From assembly GCA_947174835.1 (NCBI GenBank), contig CAMWKM010000009.1:1-38837 (forward strand): a stretch of 38,837 nt of DNA, given 5' to 3'. Shown piece after piece: positions 8,146-16,905 of the stretch. How positions within the stretch are numbered: position 1 is the stretch's first letter; every line of letters starts with the position of its first letter. Made by a program: the position numbers and the translations under genes. This DNA comes from an uncultured Prevotella sp. (GTDB lineage Bacteria > Bacteroidota > Bacteroidia > Bacteroidales > Bacteroidaceae). Below the pieces are notes generated by a model. That model searched no databases, was not told where the DNA came from, and was given only the letters and a program-made list of their open reading frames with translations.

Positions 8146-8190
8146 CCGATTTTTCATTTTTTAAGGCTATCGTAAAGTATATTTTGTGTC

Positions 8191-8199
8191 GCAAACATA
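8191..8199 (-). promoter_or_regulatory. Candidate -7 box of the polysaccharide operon
   Basis: TATGTTTGC on the minus strand fits the Bacteroidetes TAnnTTTG box. I see no clear TTTG element about 20 bp upstream, so confidence is limited. Confidence 0.4.
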
Positions 8200-8219
8200 C
8201 GGTTTAGCACTTAAAAATA

Positions 8220-8234
8220 TGGTACTTAGTACCA
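8220..8234. promoter_or_regulatory. Small palindrome upstream of the candidate operon promoter
   Basis: TGGTAC and GTACCA flank TTA. The centre lies about 28 bp upstream of the TATGTTTGC box on the minus strand, where a repressor or activator could bind. This rests on symmetry and position only. Confidence 0.35.
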
Positions 8235-8338
8235 ACAAATGACATACTTGTGAAGACGCATTAAGCGTTCATCACCTCACACCAAACATAACTGAGGTAT
8301 TCCTTATGTGTCTTACATTAAAGAAGGAATGTTTAACA

Positions 8339-8683
8339 TCACACTTCTTTCAATTCGTCAACAAGAGATGATATATAATCATCTGACACATTGGAAATCT
8401 TTGATTTATCATATATTGACATCAAAGTAATGGTTATATCACTATCTGACTCCTTATTTAGACTATAAGTCAGAACTCTTGCTCCACCACTTTTACCCTT
8501 TCCTTTTGAAGAAATAGCCAATCTAACCTTTCTTACCCCTTCTCCAATTTGAGTGCCAAGAAAAGGATTGGATTGGAGTTCCTCTAACAGCAAAAAGAAA
8601 TCGTGTTCAAAAGATGCATACCGCTTTCTCAACGGTTTAGCCAAACGAATAAACTCAGGAAGAAAATTTATTCTAACATTCAT
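8339..8683 (-). CDS. RelE/ParE-family toxin of a type II toxin-antitoxin pair
   Basis: The 114-residue basic protein has the pattern of RelE-like mRNA interferases found in Bacteroidetes: FLPEFIRLAKPLRKRY near the N-terminus, GVRKVRLAISSKGKGKSGGA at about residues 49-68, then a strand (RVLTYSL) and LMSIYDKSKI near 87-96. It probably inhibits growth by ribosome-dependent mRNA cleavage, but no activity can be read directly. Its ATG overlaps the stop of the upstream 84-residue partner by four bases, the usual antitoxin-toxin coupling. The pair stands between the NusG-like gene and the polysaccharide operon, transcribed in the same direction. Confidence 0.75.
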   Translation of the reverse strand: MNVRINFLPEFIRLAKPLRKRYASFEHDFFLLLEELQSNPFLGTQIGEGVRKVRLAISSKGKGKSGGARVLTYSLNKESDSDITITLMSIYDKSKISNVSDDYISSLVDELKEV

Positions 8684-8934
8684 TTTTCATCCATAAGTTT
8701 AAACAAATCTCTTGCATCTGGCAACTCCTTTTTGGAGGATTTGGCATCTTTTAATTCTTTGAACGCCCGATTAAGGCTTTTGCGAACATATAGTTGTTGC
8801 TGGCGTGTCTTTCTCTGTTCATCGGCCTCAATCATCCGATGATACAATGCATCCTTTACATTTTGTGTCTGCCCCTGAATTAATGTCCACAAGGCATCAA
8901 CAGAACTAATGTTTGATGAATAAGAATTTGCCAT
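8680..8934 (-). CDS. Putative antitoxin partner of the RelE/ParE-like toxin
   Basis: The 84-residue, charged, mostly helical protein precedes the toxin and overlaps it by four bases. The first part (SSVDALWTLIQGQTQNVKDA) looks like a short helical or dimerisation segment. The rest is Lys/Arg/Glu-rich (RKTRQQQLYVRKSLNRAFKE, ending in DLFKLMDEK), as expected of a flexible toxin-wrapping tail. I see no obvious helix-turn-helix. The assignment rests mainly on position, size and composition; the promoter upstream has well-spaced -33 and -7 elements. Confidence 0.65.
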   Translation of the reverse strand: MANSYSSNISSVDALWTLIQGQTQNVKDALYHRMIEADEQRKTRQQQLYVRKSLNRAFKELKDAKSSKKELPDARDLFKLMDEK

Positions 8935-8961
8935 AACATTTAATTTCGTTTACTATGTGCT

Positions 8962-8994
8962 GCAAAGATACACATTATTTTCCATCTCTCCAAA
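8962..8994 (-). promoter_or_regulatory. Promoter of the toxin-antitoxin pair
   Basis: On the minus strand TTTG (8991-8994) is followed after exactly 20 bp by TATCTTTGC (8962-8970), matching the Bacteroidetes -33/-7 arrangement. The antitoxin ATG follows 27 bases after the box. Confidence 0.7.
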
Positions 8995-9017
8995 CTTTTT
9001 GTAAGAAGATTGCTTAT

Positions 9018-9033
9018 TTTTCCCGAAGGAAAA
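9018..9033 (-). terminator. Weak UUCG hairpin after the NusG-like gene
   Basis: On the minus strand TTTTCC-TTCG-GGAAAA forms a 6-bp stem with a stable UUCG loop, two bases after the stop codon. No T-run follows, so it may stabilise the 3' end rather than terminate. Confidence 0.3.
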
Positions 9034-9034
9034 C

Positions 9035-10150
9035 TCAGTCACCCAAAAACTTCAGGGCCTCGCGCTTCGAACTGGTGGTGATGAACTGGCGCAGATACGG
9101 GGATTTGGGGTCGTATTTCCGCAGATAGGCTTTGGCCGAATCACGATACTGACGCTTTGCGGTGGCGATGTAAAGGGCTATCTGAAGATAGGCCCGCGTG
9201 TCGGTGGCAGCCTTACTTTCACGAAGTTGGGAGATTTTGGCCAATTCGTTTTCCACCTTTCCTATCAGTTCACTCCGTCCTTCAATGTGCTCCAACAACT
9301 GGGCACAGATGAGCATCAGAGCCAGAAAGTGACGATACATGGCTCCCTCCGGGAGAGAAATGGTGCGAAGTTCAAAGAGCGAGCGGAGGGTCTTTCCGTC
9401 TTCATACCGACTGACATCAGTCTCTTTGCCGTTGACCTTGCGCCGAAAAATATCAAGCAGTTTCTTCTGAGTAGTCCTCACAATATCGGAAGAGCGGTTG
9501 TCATCAGTAGTATCTACATAGTTAACGTAGAGATTACGGAAAGCTATCCCAAAGAGTTGCAGACTGACGCGGAGTTGGACAATACCGCCTTTTTTACGCT
9601 TAACCTCCTCAACAATATACTCTGTATCAGAGTTGCAACCGGTCGCAATAGTCTCAAAAGGAGTATTGACAAGGGAAATCCTGTCTCCAACTTTTATATC
9701 GTTCAAATAAAGAGGTACATCGAATGTAGTGTCATCAGTGCTACAAGCATTTATCAGCCTCTGCATATTCTCCGCAGAAATGCTGGCATTCTTAGAATGT
9801 TCGCACTCGTCTTCATACCGATCGCGAAGGAAAAACACTTTGGTTTCGTAAGCGACATTCCACTCATGAACCAACTCGCATAACCGTTGTTCATCTCCCT
9901 GCACAAAGATATAACGATGGAGAGCCGCCCGCAATGTCATACTATCAGAGAGACTTTCTTCATCAGAAAGACAGGACTCCATATAAACATAAGGGGCAAA
10001 AGTATTGAAACCAGGGGACAGACCGATCTCCTGATCTCTCATATTCTCCTTGTCTAAACGATATTTAGCCTGTTCGGGATCACCGGTGACGAGCACAAAC
10101 CAAGGGGCATTACCTGCACTAACAATATTTGTTGGTGTTTCGATATACAT
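9035..10150 (-). CDS. Large NusG-like (UpxY/LoaP-type) transcription antitermination protein
   Basis: In 371 residues, the N-terminal part matches the NGN fold of NusG paralogues: APWFVLVTGDPEQAKYRL (15-32), FNTFAPYVYME (48-58), LHRYIFVQGDEQRL (77-90) and a segment with SISAENMQRLI (123-133), comparable to UpxY proteins of Bacteroides capsule loci. A KOW-like element follows (KVGDRISLVNTPFE, 153-166). About 150 helical residues after it have no counterpart in ordinary NusG (about 180 residues). I chose the ATG at 10148-10150, preceded by GGAAGGAAATTA, rather than a GTG ten codons upstream. Such paralogues bind RNA polymerase at one or few operons and suppress termination. The strand-matched polysaccharide operon with hairpins in its leader, 1.2 kb downstream, is the likely target. 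The role of the extension is unknown. Confidence 0.75.
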   Translation of the reverse strand: MYIETPTNIVSAGNAPWFVLVTGDPEQAKYRLDKENMRDQEIGLSPGFNTFAPYVYMESCLSDEESLSDSMTLRAALHRYIFVQGDEQRLCELVHEWNVAYETKVFFLRDRYEDECEHSKNASISAENMQRLINACSTDDTTFDVPLYLNDIKVGDRISLVNTPFETIATGCNSDTEYIVEEVKRKKGGIVQLRVSLQLFGIAFRNLYVNYVDTTDDNRSSDIVRTTQKKLLDIFRRKVNGKETDVSRYEDGKTLRSLFELRTISLPEGAMYRHFLALMLICAQLLEHIEGRSELIGKVENELAKISQLRESKAATDTRAYLQIALYIATAKRQYRDSAKAYLRKYDPKSPYLRQFITTSSKREALKFLGD

Positions 10151-10328
10151 TAATTTCCTTCCGCAGATGGCACCGACCACCTACTGTAAAACACTTACTT
10201 TCAAATAGTTGCAGCAAAATAAATTTTATTTTATCTGACCGAAATCAGGGAATAGCCACACTGAAGACTTTCCAATCGGCTGCCGGCAACCTGTCGTTTT
10301 CATTGGCTTACACCAAATTATATCGTAT

Positions 10329-10337
10329 GCAAAGGTA
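10329..10337 (-). promoter_or_regulatory. -7 box upstream of the NusG-like gene
   Basis: TACCTTTGC on the minus strand, about 180 bases upstream of the ATG. The nearest upstream TTG is 24 bp away, longer than usual. The long leader between box and gene contains no clear ORF. Confidence 0.55.
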
Positions 10338-10459
10338 CATAATTTATTTTTATATTTATCTCAATTAAGCAATATTCTGCTACAATTAAGACATATTAAC
10401 CATTCATTATGTACCTTGCAACTCATCAGCACTTCATCTATTGATGCCAAATAAGGACT

Positions 10460-10525
10460 GAATGGAGGCTCCAAACGGGTGGTTTGCAGGCTTCAAACGA
10501 TGCGTTTGGAGGCTCCAAACGCGGG
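10460..10525. repeat. Three palindromic 22-bp units after the P-type ATPase gene
   Basis: Units begin at 10460, 10482 and 10504, exactly 22 bp apart. The core is a 17-bp near-palindrome, GTTTGSAGGCTYCAAAC; the first unit has a degenerate left end. The last unit forms a 10-bp hairpin (GCGTTTGGAG, one central base, CTCCAAACGC; 10502-10522) five bases beyond the ATPase stop codon. It may act as a transcript end for the efflux operon, but no T-run follows. The rest of the 10181-10459 gap holds only the NusG-gene leader and promoter. Confidence 0.75.
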
Positions 10526-10526
10526 T

Positions 10527-12497
10527 TCATCCAACCTTTCCGACAGAACGTAAAGCCCGCATGGCATTAAGCACTGCCAAAACCGTAACACCTACATCGG
10601 CAAAAACAGCCATCCACATGGTGGCCAGACCAAATGTAGCCAGCAGTAAAACAGCCACCTTGACACCAATAGCAAGCCACACATTCTGATGGGCTATAGC
10701 CAAAGTGCGGCGGGCTATGCGTACAGCCTGCGGCAGACGAGAGAGCCGATCATCCATCAGCACCACGTCGGCAGCCTCAATAGCGGCATCGCTACCCAAA
10801 GCACCCATAGCAATACCTACATCGGCACGAGCCAGGACTGGCGCATCATTGATGCCATCACCGACAAAAGCCAGATAGCCATTGGCCGGTTTTTCCTGAA
10901 GCAGATGCTCTACATGGTCAACCTTATCGGCAGGCAACAATTCTGCATAATACTCTGTAAGTTGCAGTTTCCGAGCCACATCCTCAGCTACACCCTGACG
11001 ATCGCCAGTAAGCATGACGGCCCGTTTGATACCCAAAGCCTTCAACTGAGCAATCGCCTCGGCACTATCATCCTTTATTTTGTCGTTAATAACGATATGA
11101 CCGGCATAGACACCATCAATGGCCACATGGATGATGGTACCGGTATGATGGCAATCGTGCCAATGAGCTCCAACGGCATCCATCATCTTCGTATTACCCA
11201 CACAGACCATTTGCTGCCCCACTCTGGCACGAACACCCTGGCCAGCCACTTCCTCTACTTGACTCACCTCACAACCATCGGTAGCCTCTTCGGGGAAAGC
11301 GTCACGCAGAGCAGCACCAATAGGATGGGTAGTGAAATGCTCAACATGGGCAGCCAGATGCAATAAGCGTTGTTCATCGCAGATGTCCGGATGAACGGCC
11401 GTGACGGCAAACTGCCCATGCGTAAGGGTGCCTGTCTTGTCGAATACAACTGTATGCAGGCGAGCCAGCGTATCCATGAAGTTAGAACCCTTGATCAGAA
11501 TACCTGAACGAGACGCACCGCCAATACCTCCGAAGAAAGTAAGGGGCACACTGATGACCAGTGCACAAGGGCAGGAAACAACCAAAAACATCAAAGCCCG
11601 ATAGAGCCAAGTTGAAAATTGAGCGTCCGAAAGCGTGAACTGAGCGACCAATGGAGGGATGACGGCAATGGCAACAGCGGCAAAAAACACCACCGGGGTA
11701 TAGATGCGGGCAAAGCGAGTGATGAAAGTCTCGCTCGTCGACTTGTGCTCACCGGCATTTTCCACCAAGTTAATGATCTTCGATACCGTGCTCTCACCAA
11801 ACGACTTAGTGGTACGCACACGAATGACTCCCTGCAGATTAACACAACCAGAGATAACCTCATCGCCGACAGCAGCCTCACGAGGCAGCGACTCACCAGT
11901 CAATGCAACAGTATTGAGCGATGTAGCACCTTCGATAATCACACCATCAAGAGGTACACGCTCGCCCGGTCGGATAACGATAGTCTCTCCTACCCTCACC
12001 TGATTGGGGCTAATGCTCTCCACCTGTCCGTCACGTTCAACATTGGCAACATCGGGACGGATATCCATCAGACGGGCAATACCATCGCGACTTTTCCCTT
12101 CGGCATAGCCCTCGAAAAGCTCACCTACCTGAAAAAACAGCATCACAAAGACTGCTTCAGAGAATTGGGGCTCGGCTCCGGGCAGGAATCCGATGCAAAG
12201 AGCACCGATGGTAGCCACCGACATAAGAAAATGTTCATTGAACGGTTCGCCCTGAAAAAGCCCCTCGGCAGCCTCCTTCAGCGTGCCAAACCCGATGAGC
12301 AGGTAGGGCACGAGATAGATCAACAGCATTTGCCAGACGGACAATTCAAAACGATTTTCTATCCAAGCGGCCACGCCAAGAAGCAGAGCCGTAACGATGA
12401 TCAGTATCAACTGACCTTTCAGACCATGATGTTCATGATGATGTTCATGCTCGTGAGAACAACACTCATGGTCGTGTTCGTGATGATGATTTGACAT
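10527..12497 (-). CDS. Heavy-metal P1B-type ATPase (Zn/Cd/Pb type) with His-rich N-terminus
   Basis: The 656-residue pump has all P-type landmarks: TGES (200-203) in the actuator domain, the membrane metal site CPC (309-311, in SCPCALVISVP), the phosphorylated aspartate in DKTGTLTH (Asp353), a HPIGAAL segment for the conserved HP dipeptide, and VGDGINDAPVLARADVGIAMG-like residues near the C-terminus. It exports a soft or divalent metal from the cytoplasm at the cost of ATP. There is no CxxC HMA domain; instead the first 24 residues hold 12 His and two Cys, suggesting Zn(II) or similar binding. It is the last gene of the efflux operon, 35 bases after the TolC-like gene, so cytoplasmic and periplasmic export are co-expressed. 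Zn/Cd is inferred from the SPC-type motif, not proven. Confidence 0.93.
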   Translation of the reverse strand: MSNHHHEHDHECCSHEHEHHHEHHGLKGQLILIIVTALLLGVAAWIENRFELSVWQMLLIYLVPYLLIGFGTLKEAAEGLFQGEPFNEHFLMSVATIGALCIGFLPGAEPQFSEAVFVMLFFQVGELFEGYAEGKSRDGIARLMDIRPDVANVERDGQVESISPNQVRVGETIVIRPGERVPLDGVIIEGATSLNTVALTGESLPREAAVGDEVISGCVNLQGVIRVRTTKSFGESTVSKIINLVENAGEHKSTSETFITRFARIYTPVVFFAAVAIAVIPPLVAQFTLSDAQFSTWLYRALMFLVVSCPCALVISVPLTFFGGIGGASRSGILIKGSNFMDTLARLHTVVFDKTGTLTHGQFAVTAVHPDICDEQRLLHLAAHVEHFTTHPIGAALRDAFPEEATDGCEVSQVEEVAGQGVRARVGQQMVCVGNTKMMDAVGAHWHDCHHTGTIIHVAIDGVYAGHIVINDKIKDDSAEAIAQLKALGIKRAVMLTGDRQGVAEDVARKLQLTEYYAELLPADKVDHVEHLLQEKPANGYLAFVGDGINDAPVLARADVGIAMGALGSDAAIEAADVVLMDDRLSRLPQAVRIARRTLAIAHQNVWLAIGVKVAVLLLATFGLATMWMAVFADVGVTVLAVLNAMRALRSVGKVG

Positions 12498-12532
12498 AAG
12501 TTTATTACATTTTAATTAAATTCTGCTACTAC

Positions 12533-13711
12533 CTACAATTCCACGGCGTATAACTCTGCACACGACCTCTGATATTCACGTTCAGCCTCAAGTGCCTGCT
12601 TCACAATATCATAATACACAGACGTCTGCATCAGATAGTCGGCCACGGAAATCTCACCGACATCAAAGGCTTTCTTCAACAGAACTGTATTGTCAGTGTC
12701 GGCCAACGACGCACGATAAGTATCAGCAGCGGCCTTCAGTCCCAAGGTTCTGTGGTAAAGCACTTCAAGATTACCATAGAACTGCAACTTGGCATCAACC
12801 TGACGCGCCTCGGCTGCCTGCACCGCAGCACGTGCCTGACGCACACGATTCCTGTTGGACCATAGCGGAACAGAGACACCGAGTGCTATTCCCTTAAAAT
12901 ATTCATCGGTGGTTTTCTCACTCATATATCCCGCAGAAAATGACGGCAGCCCCATCTTCTTGCTCAACGACAACTGACGATTGCTCAGTTCCACATCCTT
13001 CCGCACGTATGCCAACACAGGATTTTTCTTCTCGGCAATCTTGTACCACTCCGAAAAGGCAGCCGGTGTCCGGACTGTATCATAGTCAACAGACGTGAGT
13101 TCCACGGGATTACCGCCATTGAGTCTTACAAGCTGTGCCACCACTGCATCACGTTCAGCCGTGACGCGGGCGGCCTCACACTTAACGGAAGCCGTGCTAA
13201 GTCTTACATTATTGTATTCCGGCAGCGAGGTGTCTCCGCTGTCAAGACGTTTCTTCATAGCGTTATCAAGACTCATGGCATTGTCGAGACGTATACCGAT
13301 CTGCTTCAACAGGGCATTGTAATATATAAGATCTATGCAATACTGCTTAGCCTCAAGCAGAAGATTCATGCGTTCGGCACGATATTGCCAGTCTATCATC
13401 TCGTTTTTCTTTGCGGCCACCCTGCTCTTTTCTCCCGACAATGTTGCGATGTCAAAACTCTGACTCACACTTATATCCTTTCGGTTGCCGATAGCCGACG
13501 GGCTGCCCCACAAATAGTTAAAGCCTATCTCCGGATCAGCAAGGAATATATCTGTACGGTTTTCCAACTTCTGCGCTCCAGCAGTCTCCCGCAGTGCTTT
13601 CAGCGTTGTATTGTTATGCTCTATGACATCAAGCACTGTTTCTATATCTCCCTGTGCCTGCACCAGCATGGGCATCAGTGCAATCACAGCCATGTATAAT
13701 ATACGTCTCAT
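12533..13711 (-). CDS. TolC-family outer-membrane channel of the metal efflux system
   Basis: The 392-residue protein starts with a signal peptide (MRRILYMAVIALMPMLVQAQ). It has two long helical repeats typical of outer-membrane efflux proteins, with motifs such as DSGDTSLPEYNNVRLSTA in the first and FDVGEISVADYLMQTSVYYD in the second. It should form the outer-membrane duct of the tripartite pump with the RND protein (18 bases upstream) and the adaptor lipoprotein. At about 390 residues it is slightly shorter than classical CusC/CzcC proteins (about 420-460), as is common for the Bacteroidetes versions. The substrate follows from the neighbours rather than from this protein. Confidence 0.88.
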   Translation of the reverse strand: MRRILYMAVIALMPMLVQAQGDIETVLDVIEHNNTTLKALRETAGAQKLENRTDIFLADPEIGFNYLWGSPSAIGNRKDISVSQSFDIATLSGEKSRVAAKKNEMIDWQYRAERMNLLLEAKQYCIDLIYYNALLKQIGIRLDNAMSLDNAMKKRLDSGDTSLPEYNNVRLSTASVKCEAARVTAERDAVVAQLVRLNGGNPVELTSVDYDTVRTPAAFSEWYKIAEKKNPVLAYVRKDVELSNRQLSLSKKMGLPSFSAGYMSEKTTDEYFKGIALGVSVPLWSNRNRVRQARAAVQAAEARQVDAKLQFYGNLEVLYHRTLGLKAAADTYRASLADTDNTVLLKKAFDVGEISVADYLMQTSVYYDIVKQALEAEREYQRSCAELYAVEL

Positions 13712-13729
13712 AGTTCTGAAGTATTATAG

Positions 13730-16700
13730 TTATTGTCTTGTTTCTGATTTTCTGTTCGTCAGCATATACATTATTGGGATAATAAATCCGTTAAGGAGTG
13801 TGGAAGTGAACAGGCCACCCAATATAACTTTTGCCATTGGGCTCTGTATCTCGTTGCCAGGCAAATCGCCACCCAACACCATCGGCACAAGAGCCAAGGC
13901 AGACGTAAGTGCTGTCATCAGTATCGGGTTAAGCCTATCTGCAGATCCTTTGACAATACAGTCGTGCAAGGACAGACCTTCTGCCCTAAGATCGTTATAG
14001 CGTGTTATCAGCAACATACCATTGCGCGTTGCTATACCAAACAGCGATATAAAGCCTATGATGGCAGGAATGCTGAGCACACCACTTGTACACCACACGG
14101 CAAACACTCCTCCGATAAGTGCCAGCGGCAGGTTAAGCAGTATCACAGCCGACTGTGTGATGCTTCGGAACTGGTTGAACAACAGCATAAATATCACCAA
14201 TACCGAGAACAACGAAGCAATGAGCAATATGCGAGAAGCCTCCTGCTCACTCTCAAACTGTCCACCATACTCTATATGGTAATCATGGGGCAAGGATATT
14301 CTCTCATCGATACGCTGCTGAATATCATTCACTACACTGCGCAAGTCGCGCCCTACGACATTGGCCGAAACAACAATCTTACGGGCCACATTCTCACGGT
14401 TGATGGTGTTCGGCCCCACGGACGACCTCACTTCAGCTATATTGCCGAACGGTATATTCTTCCCATTGGCGTCCACTGTCATGTCCTTAATCCTGTCAGC
14501 CGTCAGCCTACTGTCGTCATCAACTTTCAGAATAAGGTCAAACGACTTGTTGCCTTCATACACTTGCGACACGGTGGCACCGCTAAGCAGCACGCTCACC
14601 ATATCGGCAAACTGCGGCATAGTGACTCCATATCTTGCCATCATCTCGCGTTTAGGCAATATACTCAACTGGGGACGGTTCACCTGTTGTTCCACATTAA
14701 GGTCGGCAAGTCCTTCTATGTCTTCCAAGTTCTCCTTTATTTCATTGCCTATAGCGTACATCCTGCCAAGGTCAGTGCCAAACAACTTGATGGCAATATT
14801 GGCCTGAGTGCCCGACAACATGGCATCAATACGGTGACTTATAGGAGAACCTACTTCAAGATTGATACCGGGCAGCACACTCAGTTTCTCGCGTACCTCT
14901 TTTATTAGTTCATCCTTCGAACGACCATCAAGCACGTATGGTGCCTCTATTTCTGAAACATTCACTCCAAGAGCATGTTCATCAAGTTCAGCACGTCCGG
15001 TTTTCCTGCCTACAGTCTGTATTTCGGGAATACTCATAAGTATCTCTTCCGCCTTGGCTCCCATCTTATCCGACTCTTCAAGAGATATGCCGGGCATGGT
15101 GCTAACATTGATGGTAAACGAGCCTTCATTGAATGGAGGCAGGAAACTGCGGCCAAGTCCAAAGAACCCGACAAGCGCTACGACAAGTACAACCGCCGTA
15201 GACCCAAGCACTATGCGCGGATGTTTCATGGCTGCCGTAAGTGCCATGAGATACCAATGTCTCAGATTACGAGCCACTATAGGTTCTTTCTGCTCCTGAC
15301 CGTTTTCCTTTTGTCTGCCAAGCAGATAACTGCACAACACCGGAGTCAGCGTAAGCGCAACAAGCGTAGAGGCCATCAGAGCAGTAATGAAAGCGATGCC
15401 GAGCGGCACAAGCATACGTCCCTCCATGCCGGAAAGAAAGAACAAGGGCACGAAACTGGCAATAATTATCAACGTGGAGTTAAGAATGGGCATACGTACT
15501 TCGCGTGAAGCCTCATATATTACAGTCATATTCTGACGTCGTGCATCAGGAGACAGGTTACGATTCTCCCGCAATCGCTTGAACACATTCTCTACATCCA
15601 CTATCGCATCATCCACCAACGAGCCTATCGCAATGGCCATTCCGCCAAGGCTCATGGTGTTTATCGTAAGCCCCATCAGATGAAGCGACAATATAGACAC
15701 GACAAGTGCCAACGGTATAGTGACAAGTGAGATCACGGTAGTGCGCACATTCATGAGGAACAAAAACAGCACGACAACCACAAAGATACCTCCCTCAAAC
15801 AGCGAATCCTTCACATTGTCTATGGAACTATTTATAAACCGCTCCTGCCGATATATATCTGTCGACATCTTTACATCGTGCGGCAAGTCGGCTTTCAGAC
15901 TGACCAACACCTCATCAAGACGATCAGAAAGTGACAGCGTACCGGTATTAGGCTGCTTGGTAACGGTGATCATAACTGCCGGTTTGCCGCAATGCGAGGC
16001 AACACCCATCTTAGGCGACTTGTTTCCAACCCTGACCTCGGCAACGCTTGCAAGTGTCACCGGCACACCACCAGCGTTTTTTACCACAGCCTGATTTATA
16101 TCTTCTATATTATCTGTAGCCAACATACCGCGTATTATATACTCGTTACCGTATTCATACAATACGCCTCCGGCAGCATTGACGTTCATATCCTGCACAG
16201 CAGCCGTCACCTCATCAAGGCTCACTCCATAGTATTTCATGCGTGCAGGATTAAGCAGTATCTGGTATTCTTTTATTTCTCCGCCTATAACAGCCACCTG
16301 AGCCACACCGCCAGTAGCAAGCAAACGTGGGCGTATGGTCCAGTCGGCAATGGTGCGCAAATCCTGTAATGATGTCGTATCGGCTGTCAAAGCCACAAAC
16401 ATGGTCTCTCCAAGTATGGACGACTGAGGGCCAAGCACTGGGGTGCCGACATTCTTAGGAAGTGCATCTTTCACTACTGCGATCTTCTCCGACACAATCT
16501 GACGGGCACGATAAATATCCGTCCCCCAGTTGAACTCTACCCATACTACAGAAAAACCTGTAGTCGACGAAGAACGAACACGGCGCACGTCAGTTGCTCC
16601 GTTGACAGCCGTCTCCACAGGAAACGTCACTAATCGCTCCACTTCCTCCGGTGCCATTCCTCCGGCTTCGGTCATAACGACCACCGTAGGGGCATTCAGG

Positions 16701-16822
16701 TCGGGAAACACATCTACATCCATCGTGGTAGAAGTGTACACTCCGGCCAACATCAGAAGCACTGCCGCCACAAGCACCGGCATACGGTTGTTCAATGAGA
16801 ATCTTATGATCTTGTCAAGCAT
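13730..16822 (-). CDS. CusA/CzcA-family RND heavy-metal efflux pump
   Basis: The 1030-residue protein begins MLDKIIRFSLNNRMPVLVAA and shows the double RND layout: one helix, a large periplasmic loop, six helices, then the same again. The fourth-helix motif reads AIAIGSLVDDAIVDVEN at about residue 400, placing it in the heavy-metal efflux branch. It is neither the DFG..DGA..VEN form usual for Zn/Co/Cd pumps nor the AIG..DAA..IEN form usual for Cu/Ag pumps, so the metal is uncertain. It drives proton-coupled export from periplasm or membrane through the TolC-like channel. It lies 83 bases after the adaptor gene and 18 bases before the channel gene. Confidence 0.93.
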   Translation of the reverse strand: MLDKIIRFSLNNRMPVLVAAVLLMLAGVYTSTTMDVDVFPDLNAPTVVVMTEAGGMAPEEVERLVTFPVETAVNGATDVRRVRSSSTTGFSVVWVEFNWGTDIYRARQIVSEKIAVVKDALPKNVGTPVLGPQSSILGETMFVALTADTTSLQDLRTIADWTIRPRLLATGGVAQVAVIGGEIKEYQILLNPARMKYYGVSLDEVTAAVQDMNVNAAGGVLYEYGNEYIIRGMLATDNIEDINQAVVKNAGGVPVTLASVAEVRVGNKSPKMGVASHCGKPAVMITVTKQPNTGTLSLSDRLDEVLVSLKADLPHDVKMSTDIYRQERFINSSIDNVKDSLFEGGIFVVVVLFLFLMNVRTTVISLVTIPLALVVSILSLHLMGLTINTMSLGGMAIAIGSLVDDAIVDVENVFKRLRENRNLSPDARRQNMTVIYEASREVRMPILNSTLIIIASFVPLFFLSGMEGRMLVPLGIAFITALMASTLVALTLTPVLCSYLLGRQKENGQEQKEPIVARNLRHWYLMALTAAMKHPRIVLGSTAVVLVVALVGFFGLGRSFLPPFNEGSFTINVSTMPGISLEESDKMGAKAEEILMSIPEIQTVGRKTGRAELDEHALGVNVSEIEAPYVLDGRSKDELIKEVREKLSVLPGINLEVGSPISHRIDAMLSGTQANIAIKLFGTDLGRMYAIGNEIKENLEDIEGLADLNVEQQVNRPQLSILPKREMMARYGVTMPQFADMVSVLLSGATVSQVYEGNKSFDLILKVDDDSRLTADRIKDMTVDANGKNIPFGNIAEVRSSVGPNTINRENVARKIVVSANVVGRDLRSVVNDIQQRIDERISLPHDYHIEYGGQFESEQEASRILLIASLFSVLVIFMLLFNQFRSITQSAVILLNLPLALIGGVFAVWCTSGVLSIPAIIGFISLFGIATRNGMLLITRYNDLRAEGLSLHDCIVKGSADRLNPILMTALTSALALVPMVLGGDLPGNEIQSPMAKVILGGLFTSTLLNGFIIPIMYMLTNRKSETRQ

Positions 16823-16905
16823 TGTTCTTTATCTATTATTTTATTAACGTCTATAACTATAGTATTTATCCATCCGGCAGTAATACCATAAATATATATT
16901 AGGAA

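Larger units (their letters stand above)
7852..8338. other. 487-base intergenic leader region ahead of the polysaccharide operon
   Basis: No convincing gene is present. Read leftward (minus strand), the region contains a palindrome (8220-8234), a TATGTTTGC box (8191-8199), three TGCACC repeats (8122-8145), a 13-bp hairpin (8031-8064) and a second hairpin followed by T5 (7981-8023). About 130 AT-rich bases then lead to the aminotransferase ATG. If the box is a promoter, the operon has a leader of about 330 bases. Confidence 0.6.

Noticed and set aside
7852..8338. Invertible promoter as in Bacteroides capsule loci
   Set aside because: The inverted repeats found (8031-8064, 8220-8234) are short hairpins or palindromes with tiny loops, not repeats flanking a promoter-sized segment, and no recombinase gene is adjacent.
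9227..9883. 218-codon + strand reading frame
   Set aside because: It lies fully antisense to the NusG-like gene and has no family features.
11619..12494. 291-codon + strand reading frame
   Set aside because: It is the antisense shadow of the P1B ATPase gene, whose catalytic motifs are all in the other strand.
13964..14908. 314-codon + strand reading frame
   Set aside because: It is antisense to the RND pump; the composition is low-complexity and shows no protein motif.
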